Shown here: positions 43,974 to 53,856 of the stretch, piece after piece
Position numbering within the stretch: the first letter of the stretch is position 1
Layout: each line of letters starts with the position of its first letter
DNA from: Pseudomonas persica
GTDB taxonomy: Bacteria; Pseudomonadota; Gammaproteobacteria; Pseudomonadales; Pseudomonadaceae
NCBI RefSeq assembly: GCF_900291015.1
Contig: NZ_OLKL01000010.1
Location: forward strand, 62,367 to 126,366
Direction: 5' to 3'
DNA length: 64,000 nt
The notes under the pieces: generated by a model
What the model was told of the DNA's origin: nothing
Seen by the model: the letters and a program-made list of their open reading frames with translations, nothing else
Databases searched by the model: none
Made by a program: the position numbers and the translations under genes

Positions 43974-44025
43974 GGTGCGGCTTCCAAGGGGAGGGTGCTG
44001 AATCACAGCTTAGATGCGGAAATCA

Positions 44026-44112
44026 GGGGCCGCTTTGCGGCCCTTTCGCTCAGGCAATGCGTTCCCCTGTGGGAGCGGCCTTGTGTCGCGATAGGGCTGC
44101 AAAGCAGCCCCC
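44026..44112. repeat. REP-type palindromes
   Basis: Hairpin GGGGCCGC-TTT-GCGGCCC, then TGTGGGAGCGGCCTTGTGTC GCGATAGGGC (the subtype seen at 4327), then GGGCTGCAAAGCAGCCC. Confidence 0.7.
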
Positions 44113-44119
44113 GAGCCAT

Positions 44120-44590
44120 CTACACGACCGTCACCACGGCTTCGCACTCAACCGGAAAATTCACCGAGTTGGCAATGAAGCACTCATGGTGTGCATTCTC
44201 ATGCAAACGCAGGGCAATCTCACGATCCGAGTCGGCACTGATAGTCACCTGCGGGCGCAGCAGCACATGGGTAAAGCGGCCTTTGCCCTGGGTGTCGCCT
44301 TCCACCATGCGCCCCAAGGGCCTGTCGACATATGCCAGCACATTCACCTCGTTCACTGCGCACAGGTGCAGGTACCAGAGCTTGTGACATGCCGACAGTG
44401 ATGCCACCAGCAGATCTTCCGGATTCCAGCGCTGCGGGTCACCGCGAAATGCCGGGTCTGCCGAGCCTGCGAAGGGCGTTTTCCCTGGTGCTTCGACGCT
44501 GAAGTCTCGGCTGTAGGCGGTGTAGCTGGAGGTACCATCGCCCTTGTTGCCGGTCCAGGTAACCTGAACCTCGTACTGGTGTTCTTTCAT
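44120..44590 (-). CDS. OsmC family peroxide-reducing protein
   Basis: A 156-residue protein starting MKEHQYEVQVTWTGNKGDGT after a perfect ribosome site (AAGGAGG). The two redox Cys of the OsmC/Ohr fold appear in LSACHKLWYL and HHECFIANS. The family reduces organic hydroperoxides. The N-terminal VTWTGNKGDGTSSYTAYSR marks the subgroup often called YhfA/OsmC-like. Single gene, upstream of the ychF terminator. Confidence 0.88.
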   Translation of the reverse strand: MKEHQYEVQVTWTGNKGDGTSSYTAYSRDFSVEAPGKTPFAGSADPAFRGDPQRWNPEDLLVASLSACHKLWYLHLCAVNEVNVLAYVDRPLGRMVEGDTQGKGRFTHVLLRPQVTISADSDREIALRLHENAHHECFIANSVNFPVECEAVVTVV

Positions 44591-44670
44591 CGTTCCTCCT
44601 TGGATTGATCCGCCGCACGGCAGGTAACGCCGCTCCCGCAGGGTGCACGTGCCGCTTGCCAAATGCCAGG

Positions 44671-44709
44671 AAAAACAAAACCCCTTGAGGCGCAGGCCTC
44701 AAGGGGTTT
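44671..44709 (-). terminator. terminator of pth-ychF (possibly bidirectional)
   Basis: AAACCCCTTGAGG and CCTCAAGGGGTTT make a 13-bp stem; on the minus strand it is followed by TGTTTTT. Confidence 0.88.
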
Positions 44710-44730
44710 GTGGGTAGTGCAGGCTGCCGC

Positions 44731-45831
44731 TTAGACGTTGAAGCGGAAGTGCATAACATCGCCGTCTTTAACGATGTAGTCCTTGCCTTCCAGGCGCCAC
44801 TTGCCGGCTTCCTTGGCACCGCTCTCACCCTTGAACTGGATGAAGTCGTCATAGGCTACCACTTCAGCGCGGATGAAGCCTTTTTCGAAGTCGGTGTGGA
44901 TCACCCCAGCGGCTTGTGGTGCGGTGGCACCGACGCGTACGGTCCAGGCACGTACTTCCTGCACGCCGGCAGTGAAGTAGGTTTGCAGGTTCAGCAGTTC
45001 GTAACCGGCGCGGATCACGCGGTTCAGGCCAGGCTCTTCCAGGCCCAGGGCCTCGAGGAACATGTCCTTCTCTTCACCGTCTTCCAGCTCGGCGATTTCC
45101 GCTTCGATCTTGTTGCACACCGGCACCACCACCGCGCCTTCTTCCTCGGCGATGGCCTTGACCACGTCGAGGTGCGGGTTGTTGTCGAAGCCGTCTTCAG
45201 CGACGTTGGCGATGTACATCACCGGCTTGCTGGTCAGCAGGTGGAAGCCGCGGATGACCGCCTTGTCTTCGGCGCTCATGTTCTTCATCAGGCTGCGCGC
45301 TGGCTTGCCTTCGGTGAAGTGCGGGATCAGTTGCTCGAGAATGGCCTTCTGCGCCAGGGCTTCCTTGTCGCCGCCCTTGGCGTTGCGGGCAACCTTCTGC
45401 AACTGCTTCTCGCAGCTGTCGAGGTCGGCGAAGATCAGTTCGAGGTCGATGATCTCGATGTCACGCTTGGGGTCGACGCTGTTGGAAACGTGGATCACGT
45501 TCTCGTCTTCGAAGCAGCGCACCACGTGGGCGATGGCGTCGGTCTCGCGGATGTTGGCGAGGAACTTGTTGCCCAGGCCTTCGCCTTTCGAAGCACCAGC
45601 CACCAGGCCGGCGATGTCGACGAATTCCATGGTGGTTGGCAGGATGCGGTTTGGCTTGACGATTTCAGCCAGCGCATTCAGGCGCGCATCGGGCATTGGC
45701 ACGATGCCGCTGTTTGGCTCGATGGTGCAGAAGGGGAAGTTCTCCGCCGCGATGCCAGACTTGGTCAGGGCGTTGAACAGGGTGGACTTGCCGACGTTGG
45801 GCAGGCCGACGATGCCGCAATTGAAACCCAT
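44731..45831 (-). CDS. ychF: redox-regulated ATPase YchF
   Basis: A 366-residue Obg-family P-loop protein that prefers ATP. G1 [19 protein letters not shown]3 [16 protein letters not shown], altered G4 NVAED consistent with ATP use, and a C-terminal TGS domain ([27 protein letters not shown] at the end). Role in ribosome association and oxidative-stress control. It follows pth by 24 bases, the usual pair. Confidence 0.96.
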   Translation of the reverse strand: MGFNCGIVGLPNVGKSTLFNALTKSGIAAENFPFCTIEPNSGIVPMPDARLNALAEIVKPNRILPTTMEFVDIAGLVAGASKGEGLGNKFLANIRETDAIAHVVRCFEDENVIHVSNSVDPKRDIEIIDLELIFADLDSCEKQLQKVARNAKGGDKEALAQKAILEQLIPHFTEGKPARSLMKNMSAEDKAVIRGFHLLTSKPVMYIANVAEDGFDNNPHLDVVKAIAEEEGAVVVPVCNKIEAEIAELEDGEEKDMFLEALGLEEPGLNRVIRAGYELLNLQTYFTAGVQEVRAWTVRVGATAPQAAGVIHTDFEKGFIRAEVVAYDDFIQFKGESGAKEAGKWRLEGKDYIVKDGDVMHFRFNV

Positions 45832-45855
45832 GGGTATTCCCCTCTCTAAAGGAAA

Positions 45856-46440
45856 TCAGGCCTTCTGGCTGTGCAGCTCGCGCATCGCCTTGGCGAAGTC
45901 GCCGGCAAGCACGTCCGGCAGCACGCCGAGGGCAAAATCGATGCTGGCGTCGAGCTTCTCCTGCTCGGCGCGCGGCGCGCGGCCCAGGACGAAGTTGGAG
46001 ACCAGTTTGGCGTCGCCCGGGTGGCCGATGCCAAGCCGCAGGCGGTGGAAGTCGTTCTGGTTGCCGAGCTGCGCGATGATGTCGCGCAGGCCGTTGTGCC
46101 CACCATGGCCACCGCCGCGCTTGAGCTTGGCGACGCCCGGGGGCAGGTCGAGTTCGTCATGCGCCACCAGGATCGCTTCCGGCTTGATGCGGAAGAAATT
46201 GGCCAAAGCCGCCACGGACTGGCCGCTGCGGTTCATGTAGGTGGTGGGGATGAGCAGACGAACGTCGTTGCCCTGATGGCTGAATTTAGCCGTCAGGCCG
46301 AAATATTTGCGGTCAGCGGTCAACGAGACGCGCTGGGCGCTGGCAAGGCGTTCAACGAAAAGAGCCCCTGCGTTATGCCGGGTCTGTTCGTATTCGGGGC
46401 CGGGGTTACCCAGGCCGACGATCAACTGGATGGCGGTCAC
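45856..46440 (-). CDS. pth: peptidyl-tRNA hydrolase
   Basis: A 194-residue enzyme releasing tRNA from stalled peptidyl-tRNA. Catalytic His in [11 protein letters not shown], then [38 protein letters not shown]-terminus [20 protein letters not shown] is the family signature. It lies between rplY and ychF. Confidence 0.96.
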   Translation of the reverse strand: MTAIQLIVGLGNPGPEYEQTRHNAGALFVERLASAQRVSLTADRKYFGLTAKFSHQGNDVRLLIPTTYMNRSGQSVAALANFFRIKPEAILVAHDELDLPPGVAKLKRGGGHGGHNGLRDIIAQLGNQNDFHRLRLGIGHPGDAKLVSNFVLGRAPRAEQEKLDASIDFALGVLPDVLAGDFAKAMRELHSQKA

Positions 46441-46466
46441 GTCAGGGGCTCTTCCTTGGAGTTGGT

Positions 46467-46495
46467 GGGTTACAGGGCGCGCGGCACTGTAACCC
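46467..46495. other. perfect hairpin between rplY and pth
   Basis: GGGTTACAG and CTGTAACCC form a 9-bp stem around an 11-base loop. It has no T-run on either strand, so it may be a processing or attenuation site between the two genes. Confidence 0.4.
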
Positions 46496-46519
46496 GATCA
46501 ACGCCGGCGTGCGAGTGGA

Positions 46520-47113
46520 TTACTCGGCAGCGCCTTCTGCTTCTGGAGCAACGCGTGGAGCGTGAACGTTGGCAACAGCTTTGTCATCACCGTGGGCCAG
46601 AGCTACGAACTCTACGCCTTTCGGAGCTTTCAGGTCCGACAGGTGGATGATGGTGCCGATTTCAGCGTTGGCCAGGTCGACTTCGATGAACTCAGGCAGG
46701 TCTTTGGCTTCGCAGGAAACTTCGATCTCGGCTTCTACGTGGGAGATCTCGCCGCCTTTCTTGGCCGGGGCTTCTTCGTTGATGAAGTGAACCGGTACCT
46801 TGGCGGTCAGTTTCTGGCCAGCAACGACGCGAACGAAGTCGGCGTGCATGATGAACTGCTTGGCTGGGTGGCGCTGCATGGCCTTGATGATGACGTTCTG
46901 CTTGACGCCGTCGACGTTCAGCTCGATCACGTGGCTGAAGGCAGCTTCGTTTTCGAACAGCTTGGTGATTTCCTTGGCCAGGATGGTCAGGGACTGGGCG
47001 TCCTGGTTACCACCGTAGACAACGGCTGGGATGTTGGCGGAGTGACGCAGGCGGCGGCTCGCACCTTTCCCCAGGTCAGTACGCGCTTGGGCGTTCAGAG
47101 TGAATTCGGTCAT
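46520..47113 (-). CDS. rplY: 50S ribosomal protein L25 (CTC form)
   Basis: A 197-residue L25 of the long type: N-terminal 5S rRNA-binding domain ([23 protein letters not shown]) plus a C-terminal TL5 domain ([20 protein letters not shown]), unlike the 94-residue E. coli protein. The start is fixed by TTTGGAG and the conserved N-terminus; the longer open frame upstream is not used. It follows prs after a strong terminator. Confidence 0.95.
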   Translation of the reverse strand: MTEFTLNAQARTDLGKGASRRLRHSANIPAVVYGGNQDAQSLTILAKEITKLFENEAAFSHVIELNVDGVKQNVIIKAMQRHPAKQFIMHADFVRVVAGQKLTAKVPVHFINEEAPAKKGGEISHVEAEIEVSCEAKDLPEFIEVDLANAEIGTIIHLSDLKAPKGVEFVALAHGDDKAVANVHAPRVAPEAEGAAE

Positions 47114-47171
47114 TTTGTTTCTCCAAAATAGCCCCCCGAGGGCGTTTGCGACCAGCGCCAACGGGGATGGC

Positions 47172-47210
47172 AAAAAAGCCCCGCCCCAACAACCAGTGTT
47201 GGGGCGGGGC
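47172..47210 (-). terminator. intrinsic terminator or attenuator after prs
   Basis: GCCCCGCCCCAAC and GTTGGGGCGGGGC form a 13-bp stem, followed on the minus strand by TTTTTT. It lies between prs and rplY on the same strand. Confidence 0.9.
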
Positions 47211-47234
47211 GCTTTTCGTCAGCGTGTGTTCCGC

Positions 47235-48176
47235 TTAGCGGAACATCGCGCTGATCGATTCTTCGTTGCTGATGCGGCGGACCGCTTCAGCGACAACCGG
47301 TGCGATATCCAGTTGGCGGATACGGTCACAGGCTTGAGCAGCGGCGGACAGCGGAACGGTGTTGGTCACCACCAGCTCGTCCAGTACCGACTTCTCGATG
47401 TTCTCGATCGCACGGCCCGACAGGACAGGGTGCGTGCAGTAGGCATAAACCTTGGCAGCGCCGTGCTCTTTCAGGGCTTTGGCCGCGTGGCACAGGGTGC
47501 CGGCGGTGTCGACCATGTCGTCTACCAGGATGCAGGTGCGCCCTTCGACGTCGCCGATGATGTGCATGACCTCGGAGTGGTTAGCCTTCTCGCGGCGCTT
47601 GTCGATGATACCCAGGTCGACGCCCAGGGACTTGGCGACGGCACGTGCGCGCACGACACCACCGATGTCCGGGGAGACGATCATCAGGTTCTCGAAACGC
47701 TGGTCTTCGATATCGTCGACCAGTACGGGCGAGCCGTAGATGTTGTCGACCGGGATATCGAAGAAACCCTGGATCTGGTCAGCGTGCAGGTCGACGGTGA
47801 GTACACGGTCGATACCTACGACAGTGAGCATGTCAGCGACGACTTTGGCGCTGATGGCTACACGTGCCGAACGCGGACGGCGGTCCTGGCGGGCGTATCC
47901 GAAGTAAGGAATCACGGCGGTGATTCGAGATGCTGAGGAGCGGCGGAAGGCGTCGGCCATCACTACCAGTTCCATCAGGTTATCGTTGGTCGGGGCACAG
48001 GTCGGCTGAATAATGAAGACGTCTTTACCACGGACATTTTCATTGATCTCGGTGCTGATCTCGCCGTCGGAGAACTTACCGACAGAGACGTCACCGAGAG
48101 GGATATGCAGCTGACGTACGACACGCCGAGCCAGATCGGGGTTGGCATTCCCCGTAAAGACCATCATCTTGGACAC
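47235..48176 (-). CDS. prs: ribose-phosphate pyrophosphokinase
   Basis: A 313-residue PRPP synthetase. The start is a GTG giving [20 protein letters not shown], which fits the family length; ATG codons further upstream have no support. Motifs: [37 protein letters not shown], and the PRPP-binding loop [14 protein letters not shown]. Supplies nucleotide, His and Trp synthesis. tRNA-Gln lies 48 bases upstream. Confidence 0.96.
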   Translation of the reverse strand: MSKMMVFTGNANPDLARRVVRQLHIPLGDVSVGKFSDGEISTEINENVRGKDVFIIQPTCAPTNDNLMELVVMADAFRRSSASRITAVIPYFGYARQDRRPRSARVAISAKVVADMLTVVGIDRVLTVDLHADQIQGFFDIPVDNIYGSPVLVDDIEDQRFENLMIVSPDIGGVVRARAVAKSLGVDLGIIDKRREKANHSEVMHIIGDVEGRTCILVDDMVDTAGTLCHAAKALKEHGAAKVYAYCTHPVLSGRAIENIEKSVLDELVVTNTVPLSAAAQACDRIRQLDIAPVVAEAVRRISNEESISAMFR

Positions 48177-48223
48177 GCGCAGTACCTGAAGGCTGAGGGT
48201 AACCTGGATGAGTATAAGGAAAA

Positions 48224-48298
48224 TGGCAGGGGCGGCTGGATTCGAACCAACGCATGGCAGGATCAAAACCTGCTGCCTTACCGCTTGGCGACGCCCCT
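48224..48298 (-). tRNA. tRNA-Gln (TTG)
   Basis: A 75-base tRNA with encoded CCA: acceptor AGGGGCG/CGCCCCT, anticodon loop TTTTGAT (anticodon TTG), T-loop GGTTCGAATCC. Its place between ispE and prs is the usual one in Pseudomonas and suggests processing from a lolB-ispE-tRNA-prs transcript. Confidence 0.95.
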
Positions 48299-48318
48299 GT
48301 ATCTGTTGCTGCGAACGC

Positions 48319-49179
48319 TTATGCGCTCGACTTCTTGACCAGACTTTGCAGCTTGCGATGCAACATCGAAACGTTGCTTCCTTTCGCCACAAACCCTGTT
48401 TGGGTCGCTGAAAGAAGGGCCAGAACTTTATCAGCTTCGGCTTTGCTTGGGAAGGCCCCAAACACACAACTTCCAGTACCGGTTAGCCGAGCCTCAGTGA
48501 ATTTACCCAGCGAATTCAACGCATTGCGAACTTCCGGGTAACTCTGCTCTACCACCGGTTGGCAGTCATTTCGACTGTTTCCCTCGGGAACGGGGCGCAT
48601 CTTAAGGGGGAGTGAATCACGTGTCAACTGTGGATGTGAAAAAATTTCTACTGTGCTGACAGACACTTGCGGCACCAGCACGACATACCACGGCTCTTCC
48701 GGGTCGACCGGGGTCAGCTGTTCACCCACGCCCTGGGCGAATGCCGCGTGGCCGCGCACGAATACCGGTACATCCGCGCCCAGGCTCAGGCCCAGTGCGG
48801 CCAGGCGGTCTTCGTCCCAGTCCAGTTGCCACAGGTGGGTGAGGGCCAACAGGGTAGTGGCGGCATCCGAACTGCCGCCACCGATGCCGCCGCCCATCGG
48901 CAGCACCTTGCTCAGCCAGATGTCGGCGCCCAACGTAGTGCCGGATTGCTCCTGCAACTTGCGCGCGGCACGCACGATCAGGTTGCTGTCGTGTGGCACC
49001 GCTTCGATCTCGGTATGCAGGTGGATCACGCCGTCGTCACGCACGACGAAGCTCAGTTCGTCGCCGTGATCGAGGAACTGGAACACGGTTTCCAGTTCGT
49101 GATAGCCGTCCGCGCGGCGGCCGATGATGTGCAGCCACAGGTTGAGCTTGGCCGGGGCGGGCAGGGTAAGGGTCTGCAT
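48319..49179 (-). CDS. ispE: 4-diphosphocytidyl-2-C-methyl-D-erythritol kinase
   Basis: A 286-residue GHMP kinase of the MEP isoprenoid pathway. N-terminal [20 protein letters not shown] with [15 protein letters not shown], and the ATP loop [18 protein letters not shown]. The C-terminal [10 protein letters not shown] completes the fold. It follows lolB by 3 bases, so the two are coupled. Confidence 0.95.
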   Translation of the reverse strand: MQTLTLPAPAKLNLWLHIIGRRADGYHELETVFQFLDHGDELSFVVRDDGVIHLHTEIEAVPHDSNLIVRAARKLQEQSGTTLGADIWLSKVLPMGGGIGGGSSDAATTLLALTHLWQLDWDEDRLAALGLSLGADVPVFVRGHAAFAQGVGEQLTPVDPEEPWYVVLVPQVSVSTVEIFSHPQLTRDSLPLKMRPVPEGNSRNDCQPVVEQSYPEVRNALNSLGKFTEARLTGTGSCVFGAFPSKAEADKVLALLSATQTGFVAKGSNVSMLHRKLQSLVKKSSA

Positions 49180-49182
49180 GTA

Positions 49183-49800
49183 TCAGTGCCCCAGCTGGCG
49201 CGGCTGCCAGTCCTTGACCACCAGGGTGACGTCGAGGTCCTTGCCGTGCAGCTTCAGGCGCTCGGGCAGCCAGTAGCCGTTCTGCTCCGTGTAGCTCAGG
49301 TACTGCACCTGCCAGCCATCCTGGTCGAGGCTGGCCAGGCGGCTGTCGCCGTCCAGGGTCAGCTTGCTCTTGCTGTCGGGGGCGGGCAGGCCGCGTACCC
49401 ACCAGACCAGGTGCGAGACCGGCAACTGCCAGCCCAGTTGTTCTTCCAGCAGGGCTTCGGGGCTGGGGGCTTCGTAGCGGCCCTGGTTGGCCACTTCCAG
49501 TACCACGCTGCCGGGGCGGCCGGTCAGGCGTGCGGCGCCACGGCCCAGCGGGCCGGCCAGGCGAATGTCGTAGTAGTCCTGGCGTTGCAGCCAGAACAGC
49601 GTGCCGCTGCCGGAGTCGCGCGGGGCGCGGATGCCGACCTTGCCGTTGATCTGCCAGCCATCGAGGCTGCTCAACTGCTCTTTATGGGCACGCCACTGCT
49701 GCGGGTCGCCGTGGCCCTGCAGGGCCTCGCGGCTACCGAAGCCGGCACAGCCGGCCAGCAGGGCGATCAGGGTGAAGGTAATGCAATGGCGCAGGAACAT
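49183..49800 (-). CDS. lolB: outer-membrane lipoprotein receptor LolB
   Basis: A 205-residue lipoprotein with signal peptide and lipobox LLAGCAGFG. Mature segments [40 protein letters not shown] and the [16 protein letters not shown] loop fit LolB. It accepts lipoproteins from LolA and inserts them in the outer membrane. It lies between the TPR lipoprotein and ispE with gaps of 4 and 3 bases. Confidence 0.93.
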   Translation of the reverse strand: MFLRHCITFTLIALLAGCAGFGSREALQGHGDPQQWRAHKEQLSSLDGWQINGKVGIRAPRDSGSGTLFWLQRQDYYDIRLAGPLGRGAARLTGRPGSVVLEVANQGRYEAPSPEALLEEQLGWQLPVSHLVWWVRGLPAPDSKSKLTLDGDSRLASLDQDGWQVQYLSYTEQNGYWLPERLKLHGKDLDVTLVVKDWQPRQLGH

Positions 49801-49804
49801 GGTG

Positions 49805-51526
49805 TTAAAGAGTCTCGGATCCGGTCAGGCGCAGGATGGTCTTGCGCAGGATGGGGCTGTCGGCCTGGGCTTCGAAGCCCTTGGCCCAGATCTGGCGGGC
49901 TTCGCGGCGCTTGCCGTTGGCCCATAGCACTTCGCCCAGGTGGGCGGCCACTTCGTGGTCGGGGAAGCTGGCAAAAGCCTTGCGCAGGTAGCTTTCAGCC
50001 TCGTCGAGGTTGCCCAGGCGGTAATTGACCCAGCCCAGGCTGTCGAGTACCGCCGGGTCGTCCGGGGTCAGCTGGTGAGCCTTGTCGATCAGCGCCTTGG
50101 CTTCGCTGTAGCGGGTGGTGCGGTCGGCCAGGGTGTAGCCGAGGGCGTTCAGGGCCATGGCGTTTTCCGGCTCGCGGGTGAGGATGGCACGCAGGTCTTT
50201 TTCCATCTGCGGCAAGTCGTCACGCTTTTCGGCCAGCATGGCGCGGGTGTACAGCAGGTTGAGGTCGTCCGGGTAGCGCAGGATGGCTTGTTGCAGCACC
50301 TGGCTGGCCTGGGCGTCCTTGTTGTTGTTGCTGTAGCTTTCCGATTCGATCAGGAACAACTGGATGGCGTAGTCCGGCTGGGCTTCGCGGGCATCGGCGA
50401 GCAGGCGCGAGGCCTCGGTACCACGGCCATTGGCGATCAGGATGTCGGCCTGGCGCAGTTGCGCCGGCAGGTAGTCGGGGCCCGGGCCGACCAGGGCGTA
50501 TTCACGCAGGGCGCCGGCGGGGTCGTGGCGCTCTTCGCGGATGCGGCCCAGGTTCAGGTGTGCGGCGTCGACGTTGCTGTCGCGCTCGATCAGTTCCTGC
50601 AGGTAGCCCTCGGCTTCGTCCCAGTCCTTGTTTTCCAGGCACACCAGGGCCAGTGAATAGCGCAGCTCGTCGTCCTCGGGGTATTGCTGGACCAGGCTGA
50701 GGAACTCGCCCTTGGCATCGGCGATGCGGTCCTGTTCGACCAGGGTGCGGGCGTAGGTCAGGCGCAGGCGCTTGTCGTCCGGGTTGTCGCGAATCGCCCC
50801 ACGCAGCAGTGGCAGGGCTTCCGGGCCGCGGTCCAGGGCCTGCAGCAGGCGCGCACGCAGCAGGACCGGGGCGACTTCGCCGTTTTGCGGCGGGTGCGAC
50901 TCGAGCAGCTCCAAGGCTTCTTCGGCCTTGCCGTCCTGGTTCAGCAACAGGGCCTTGCCGAATACCAGCTGGCTGTTGTCCGGGTACTTCACCAGCAGGC
51001 GCTCGAAGCTTTGCAACAGGCCGTCGCGGGTGCTCTGGTCGGTTTCGGCGGCGGACAGGGCGAGGAAGTCGAAATGGGTGTCGCCTTGGCCCTGCAGGAC
51101 CTTTTCCATGTACGCCATGGAGTCGTCATAGCGACCGGCGCGGGCCAGCTGGATGGCTGCGGCGCGCTGGGCGTCGAGGTTCTGCGGGTCGTTGCGGGCC
51201 CAGACCAGCGCGTTGTCCAGTGCCGGTTCGTCGGCGCCGAGGTATTCGGCAATGCGGTACGCGCGCTCGGAAACCCCAGGGTCCTGGGTTTTCGCGGCCT
51301 GGTCGGTGTAGTTGGCCAGGGCGATGTCGAAGCGGTTGCGCTGGCCGGCCAGCTCCGCCACCAGCAGGCTATAGAGCGTGTCCTGCTTGAACGAGCCATA
51401 CACCACGGGCTTTTCCGCCTCGCTCTTGCCGGCCTCGGCGACGGGGGGCTCGGCCTTTTGCGGGGCCAGGCTCTGGCAGCCCTGGAGCAGGGCGAAGGCA
51501 AGCAGCAATGCGTATGGTTTGTTCAT
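49805..51526 (-). CDS. TPR-repeat outer-membrane lipoprotein
   Basis: A 573-residue protein with a lipoprotein signal ([14 protein letters not shown]) and about a dozen TPR helices: [80 protein letters not shown] and [21 protein letters not shown] protein of this kind regularly precedes lolB in Pseudomonas. It probably acts as a scaffold at the outer membrane; the partner is unknown. Confidence 0.88.
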   Translation of the reverse strand: MNKPYALLLAFALLQGCQSLAPQKAEPPVAEAGKSEAEKPVVYGSFKQDTLYSLLVAELAGQRNRFDIALANYTDQAAKTQDPGVSERAYRIAEYLGADEPALDNALVWARNDPQNLDAQRAAAIQLARAGRYDDSMAYMEKVLQGQGDTHFDFLALSAAETDQSTRDGLLQSFERLLVKYPDNSQLVFGKALLLNQDGKAEEALELLESHPPQNGEVAPVLLRARLLQALDRGPEALPLLRGAIRDNPDDKRLRLTYARTLVEQDRIADAKGEFLSLVQQYPEDDELRYSLALVCLENKDWDEAEGYLQELIERDSNVDAAHLNLGRIREERHDPAGALREYALVGPGPDYLPAQLRQADILIANGRGTEASRLLADAREAQPDYAIQLFLIESESYSNNNKDAQASQVLQQAILRYPDDLNLLYTRAMLAEKRDDLPQMEKDLRAILTREPENAMALNALGYTLADRTTRYSEAKALIDKAHQLTPDDPAVLDSLGWVNYRLGNLDEAESYLRKAFASFPDHEVAAHLGEVLWANGKRREARQIWAKGFEAQADSPILRKTILRLTGSETL

Positions 51527-51685
51527 AGAAGGCTTTAAGAAGACTCACCGGCGGTCGGAGCATGATGACACAAGCGCGGGGGCAAACCCACCTGCGAAGG
51601 TATGAGGTTGCGCTTCGCTTATGCAGACCGCGCGGTGCCCGCGTGGTTCGCCACAGAGCCTGTCACGGCGTCCAGAACACAGAAT

Positions 51686-51763
51686 TCTTGCTCTTGCTCT
51701 TGCTCTTGCTCTTGCTCTTGCTCTTGCTCTTGCTCTTGCTCTTGCTCTTGCTCTTGCTCTTGC
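51686..51763. repeat. (TCTTGC)13 hexamer array
   Basis: Thirteen perfect tandem copies of TCTTGC. Frames crossing it give Leu or Ala-Leu runs and are not genes. It flanks the left arm of the long inverted repeat. The copy number is a likely fast-varying marker. Confidence 0.95.
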
Positions 51764-51797
51764 TTCTAAGCGCGCAATAGTTCGGGCGCCGCAGATT

Positions 51798-52385
51798 GCG
51801 ACTTCAGGAGGCCGAGCGAAGGGACTGCGGAGGGAGGTGACGGGCATGGATGCCCGTCAAGCGCTGAGGCCCCATGGATGGGGCCTGCAGCGCGTACTCC
51901 CGGGAGCAGGCCCGCAGCGAGGGGACCCCGGAGCGAAGCGTAGGGGCCGGATGATGGGAGCCGACGGTTTTTGGTTCCTTTTTGCCACGACAAAAAGGGA
52001 CCCGCCGTAAGGGCGGAAAGGTGACTTTGCGCCACCATCGCGAATGAATGTCTACTCGATGTGAATGCCCACATCCAAAAAGCCCAAAAAGCCCAAAAAG
52101 CCCAAAAAGCCCAAAAAGCTTAAGCGATGGTTTTGATATGGCGAACAGTCCGTTTGCGATGGCGACGCTGACTCACCTTTTCGCCCTTACGGCGAGTCAC
52201 TTTTTGTCAAACGCGACAAAAAGTAACCATGGGCCTGCCCCTACGCTTCGCTCCGGGGTTCCCTCACTCCGGCCTTGCTCCCGGGAGGACCGCGCTGCAG
52301 GCCCCATCCTGGGGCCCAGCGCTTGACGGGCATCCATGCCCGTCACCTCCCTCCGCAAGGCCTGCGTTCGGCCTCCTGAAGTCGC
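51798..52385. repeat. long imperfect inverted-repeat element
   Basis: The left arm begins GCGACTTCAGGAGGCCGA and the right arm ends with its complement. The arms run about 230 bases each with matched blocks: GCGGAGGGAGGTGACGGGCA, TGGATGCCCGTCAAGCGCTG, GGGGCCTGCAGCGCG and CCCCGGAGCGAAGCGTAGGG, then GCCGTAAGGGCG. Each arm contains small hairpins such as GACGGGCA-TGGA-TGCCCGTC. The centre holds an (AAAAAGCCC) array. Short frames across it look spurious. This, with its flanking arrays, fills the gene-free stretch between the TPR gene and hemA. Confidence 0.85.
52077..52119. repeat. (AAAAAGCCC) nonamer array
   Basis: Four perfect copies and a partial fifth of AAAAAGCCC, at the centre of the long inverted repeat. 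Confidence 0.9.
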
Positions 52386-52388
52386 GAA

Positions 52389-52434
52389 GATCAAGATCAA
52401 GATCAAAAGCCAGATCAAAAGCCAGATCAAAAGC
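52389..52434. repeat. GATCAA / GATCAAAAGCCA array
   Basis: Three GATCAA copies grade into 12-base GATCAAAAGCCA units. On the opposite strand this reads (TCTTGA), one base from the (TCTTGC) array at the other end, so both flanks of the inverted repeat may share an origin. Confidence 0.85.
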
Positions 52435-52517
52435 GGGGGAGTGAGCTGAAATTGCCGTTGATGCTGGCCTGGAGGCGACGATAGCCGCAGCGCTATCAGC
52501 GCAATAGCGAACGGTGG

Positions 52518-52546
52518 TTGTCCTGAAACCTGCGAAAGAGGACAAT
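52518..52546 (+). promoter_or_regulatory. hemA promoter with embedded inverted repeat
   Basis: TTGTCC (52518-52523), 17-base spacer, GACAAT (52541-52546). The elements are part of a perfect inverted repeat, TTGTCCT and AGGACAA, 14 bases apart, which could be an operator or a transcript hairpin. Confidence 0.5.
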
Positions 52547-52578
52547 TATCGGCTTCCCGTCACAACCAGCGACCTTGC

Positions 52579-53856
52579 ATGGCCTTTCTTGCACTCGGTA
52601 TCAACCATAAGACTGCCTCGGTAGACGTACGCGAGCGCGTGGCGTTTACCCCAGAGCAGCTGGTAGACGCCCTGCAGCAGCTCTGCCGGCTGACATCCAG
52701 CCGCGAAGCGGCGATCCTGTCGACCTGCAACCGCAGCGAGCTCTATATCGAGCAGGACCACCTGTCCGTCGATGCCGTGCTGCAATGGCTGGCCGACTAT
52801 CACCGCCTCAGCCTGGACGAGCTGCGCGCCAGCGCCTACGTGCACGAAGAACACGAGGCGGTGAAGCACATGATGCGGGTGGCCTCGGGCCTGGACTCGC
52901 TGGTGCTCGGCGAGCCGCAGATCCTCGGCCAGATGAAGTCCGCCTACGCCGTGGCCCGTGAGGCCGGCACCGTCGGCCCGCTGCTCGGGCGCCTGTTCCA
53001 GGCCACCTTCAGCGCCGCCAAGCAGGTGCGCACCGACACTGCCATCGGCGAAAACCCGGTGTCGGTGGCGTTTGCCGCAGTCAGCCTGGCCAAGCAGATC
53101 TTCAGCGACCTGGGCCGCAGCCAGGCCCTGCTGATCGGCGCCGGCGAAACCATCACCCTGGTCGCCCGCCACCTGCATGAGCAGGGCGTGCGCCGCATCG
53201 TCGTGGCCAACCGTACCCTGGAGCGGGCCAGTATCCTGGCCGAGCAGTTCGGTGCGCACGCGGTCCTGCTGGCCGAAATCCCCCAGGAACTGGCCAACAG
53301 CGACATCGTCATCAGCTCCACCGCCAGCCAGCTGCCAATCCTCGGCAAGGGCGCGGTCGAGAGCGCGCTGAAGCAGCGCCGACACAAGCCGATTTTCATG
53401 GTCGACATCGCCGTACCACGCGATATCGAAACCGAAGTGGGCGAGCTGGACGACGTCTACCTGTACACTGTCGATGACCTGCACGACGTGGTGGCGGAAA
53501 ACCTCAAGAGCCGCCAGGGCGCGGCTCAGGCCGCCGAAGAGCTGGTGTCGGTGGGGGCCGAAGATTTCATGCTGCGCCTGCGCGAGCTGGCCGCGGTGGA
53601 CGTGCTCAAGGCCTATCGCCAGCAAAGTGAGCGCCTGCGCGACGAAGAACTGCAAAAGGCCCAGCGCCTGCTGGCCAACGGCGGCAACCCCGAAGAGGTA
53701 CTGGCCCAACTGGCCCGGGGGCTGACCAACAAACTCCTGCACGCACCCAGCGTGCAACTGAAAAGGCTCTCGGCTGAGGGCCGCCTCGATGCGCTGGCCA
53801 TGGCCCAGGAACTCTTTGCCCTCAACGAGGGCTCGACGGACAAATCCCCGCAATGA
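52579..53856 (+). CDS. hemA: glutamyl-tRNA reductase
   Basis: A 425-residue enzyme making glutamate-1-semialdehyde, the first committed step of haem synthesis. Start [20 protein letters not shown]; catalytic Cys in [16 protein letters not shown] domain with [21 protein letters not shown]-terminal dimerisation helices. First gene of the operon hemA-prfA-prmC-moeB-murI, each joined by overlap; prfA starts inside its stop codon. Confidence 0.96.
   Translation: MAFLALGINHKTASVDVRERVAFTPEQLVDALQQLCRLTSSREAAILSTCNRSELYIEQDHLSVDAVLQWLADYHRLSLDELRASAYVHEEHEAVKHMMRVASGLDSLVLGEPQILGQMKSAYAVAREAGTVGPLLGRLFQATFSAAKQVRTDTAIGENPVSVAFAAVSLAKQIFSDLGRSQALLIGAGETITLVARHLHEQGVRRIVVANRTLERASILAEQFGAHAVLLAEIPQELANSDIVISSTASQLPILGKGAVESALKQRRHKPIFMVDIAVPRDIETEVGELDDVYLYTVDDLHDVVAENLKSRQGAAQAAEELVSVGAEDFMLRLRELAAVDVLKAYRQQSERLRDEELQKAQRLLANGGNPEEVLAQLARGLTNKLLHAPSVQLKRLSAEGRLDALAMAQELFALNEGSTDKSPQ

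Noticed and set aside
51562..52010. Frames through the TCTTGC array giving Leu runs or Ala-Leu repeats
   Set aside because: The protein pattern is produced by the repeat alone, with no ribosome site or conserved domain.
51686..52434. Possible CRISPR array
   Set aside because: The units are 6-12 bases and contiguous, without unique spacers, and there are no cas genes.
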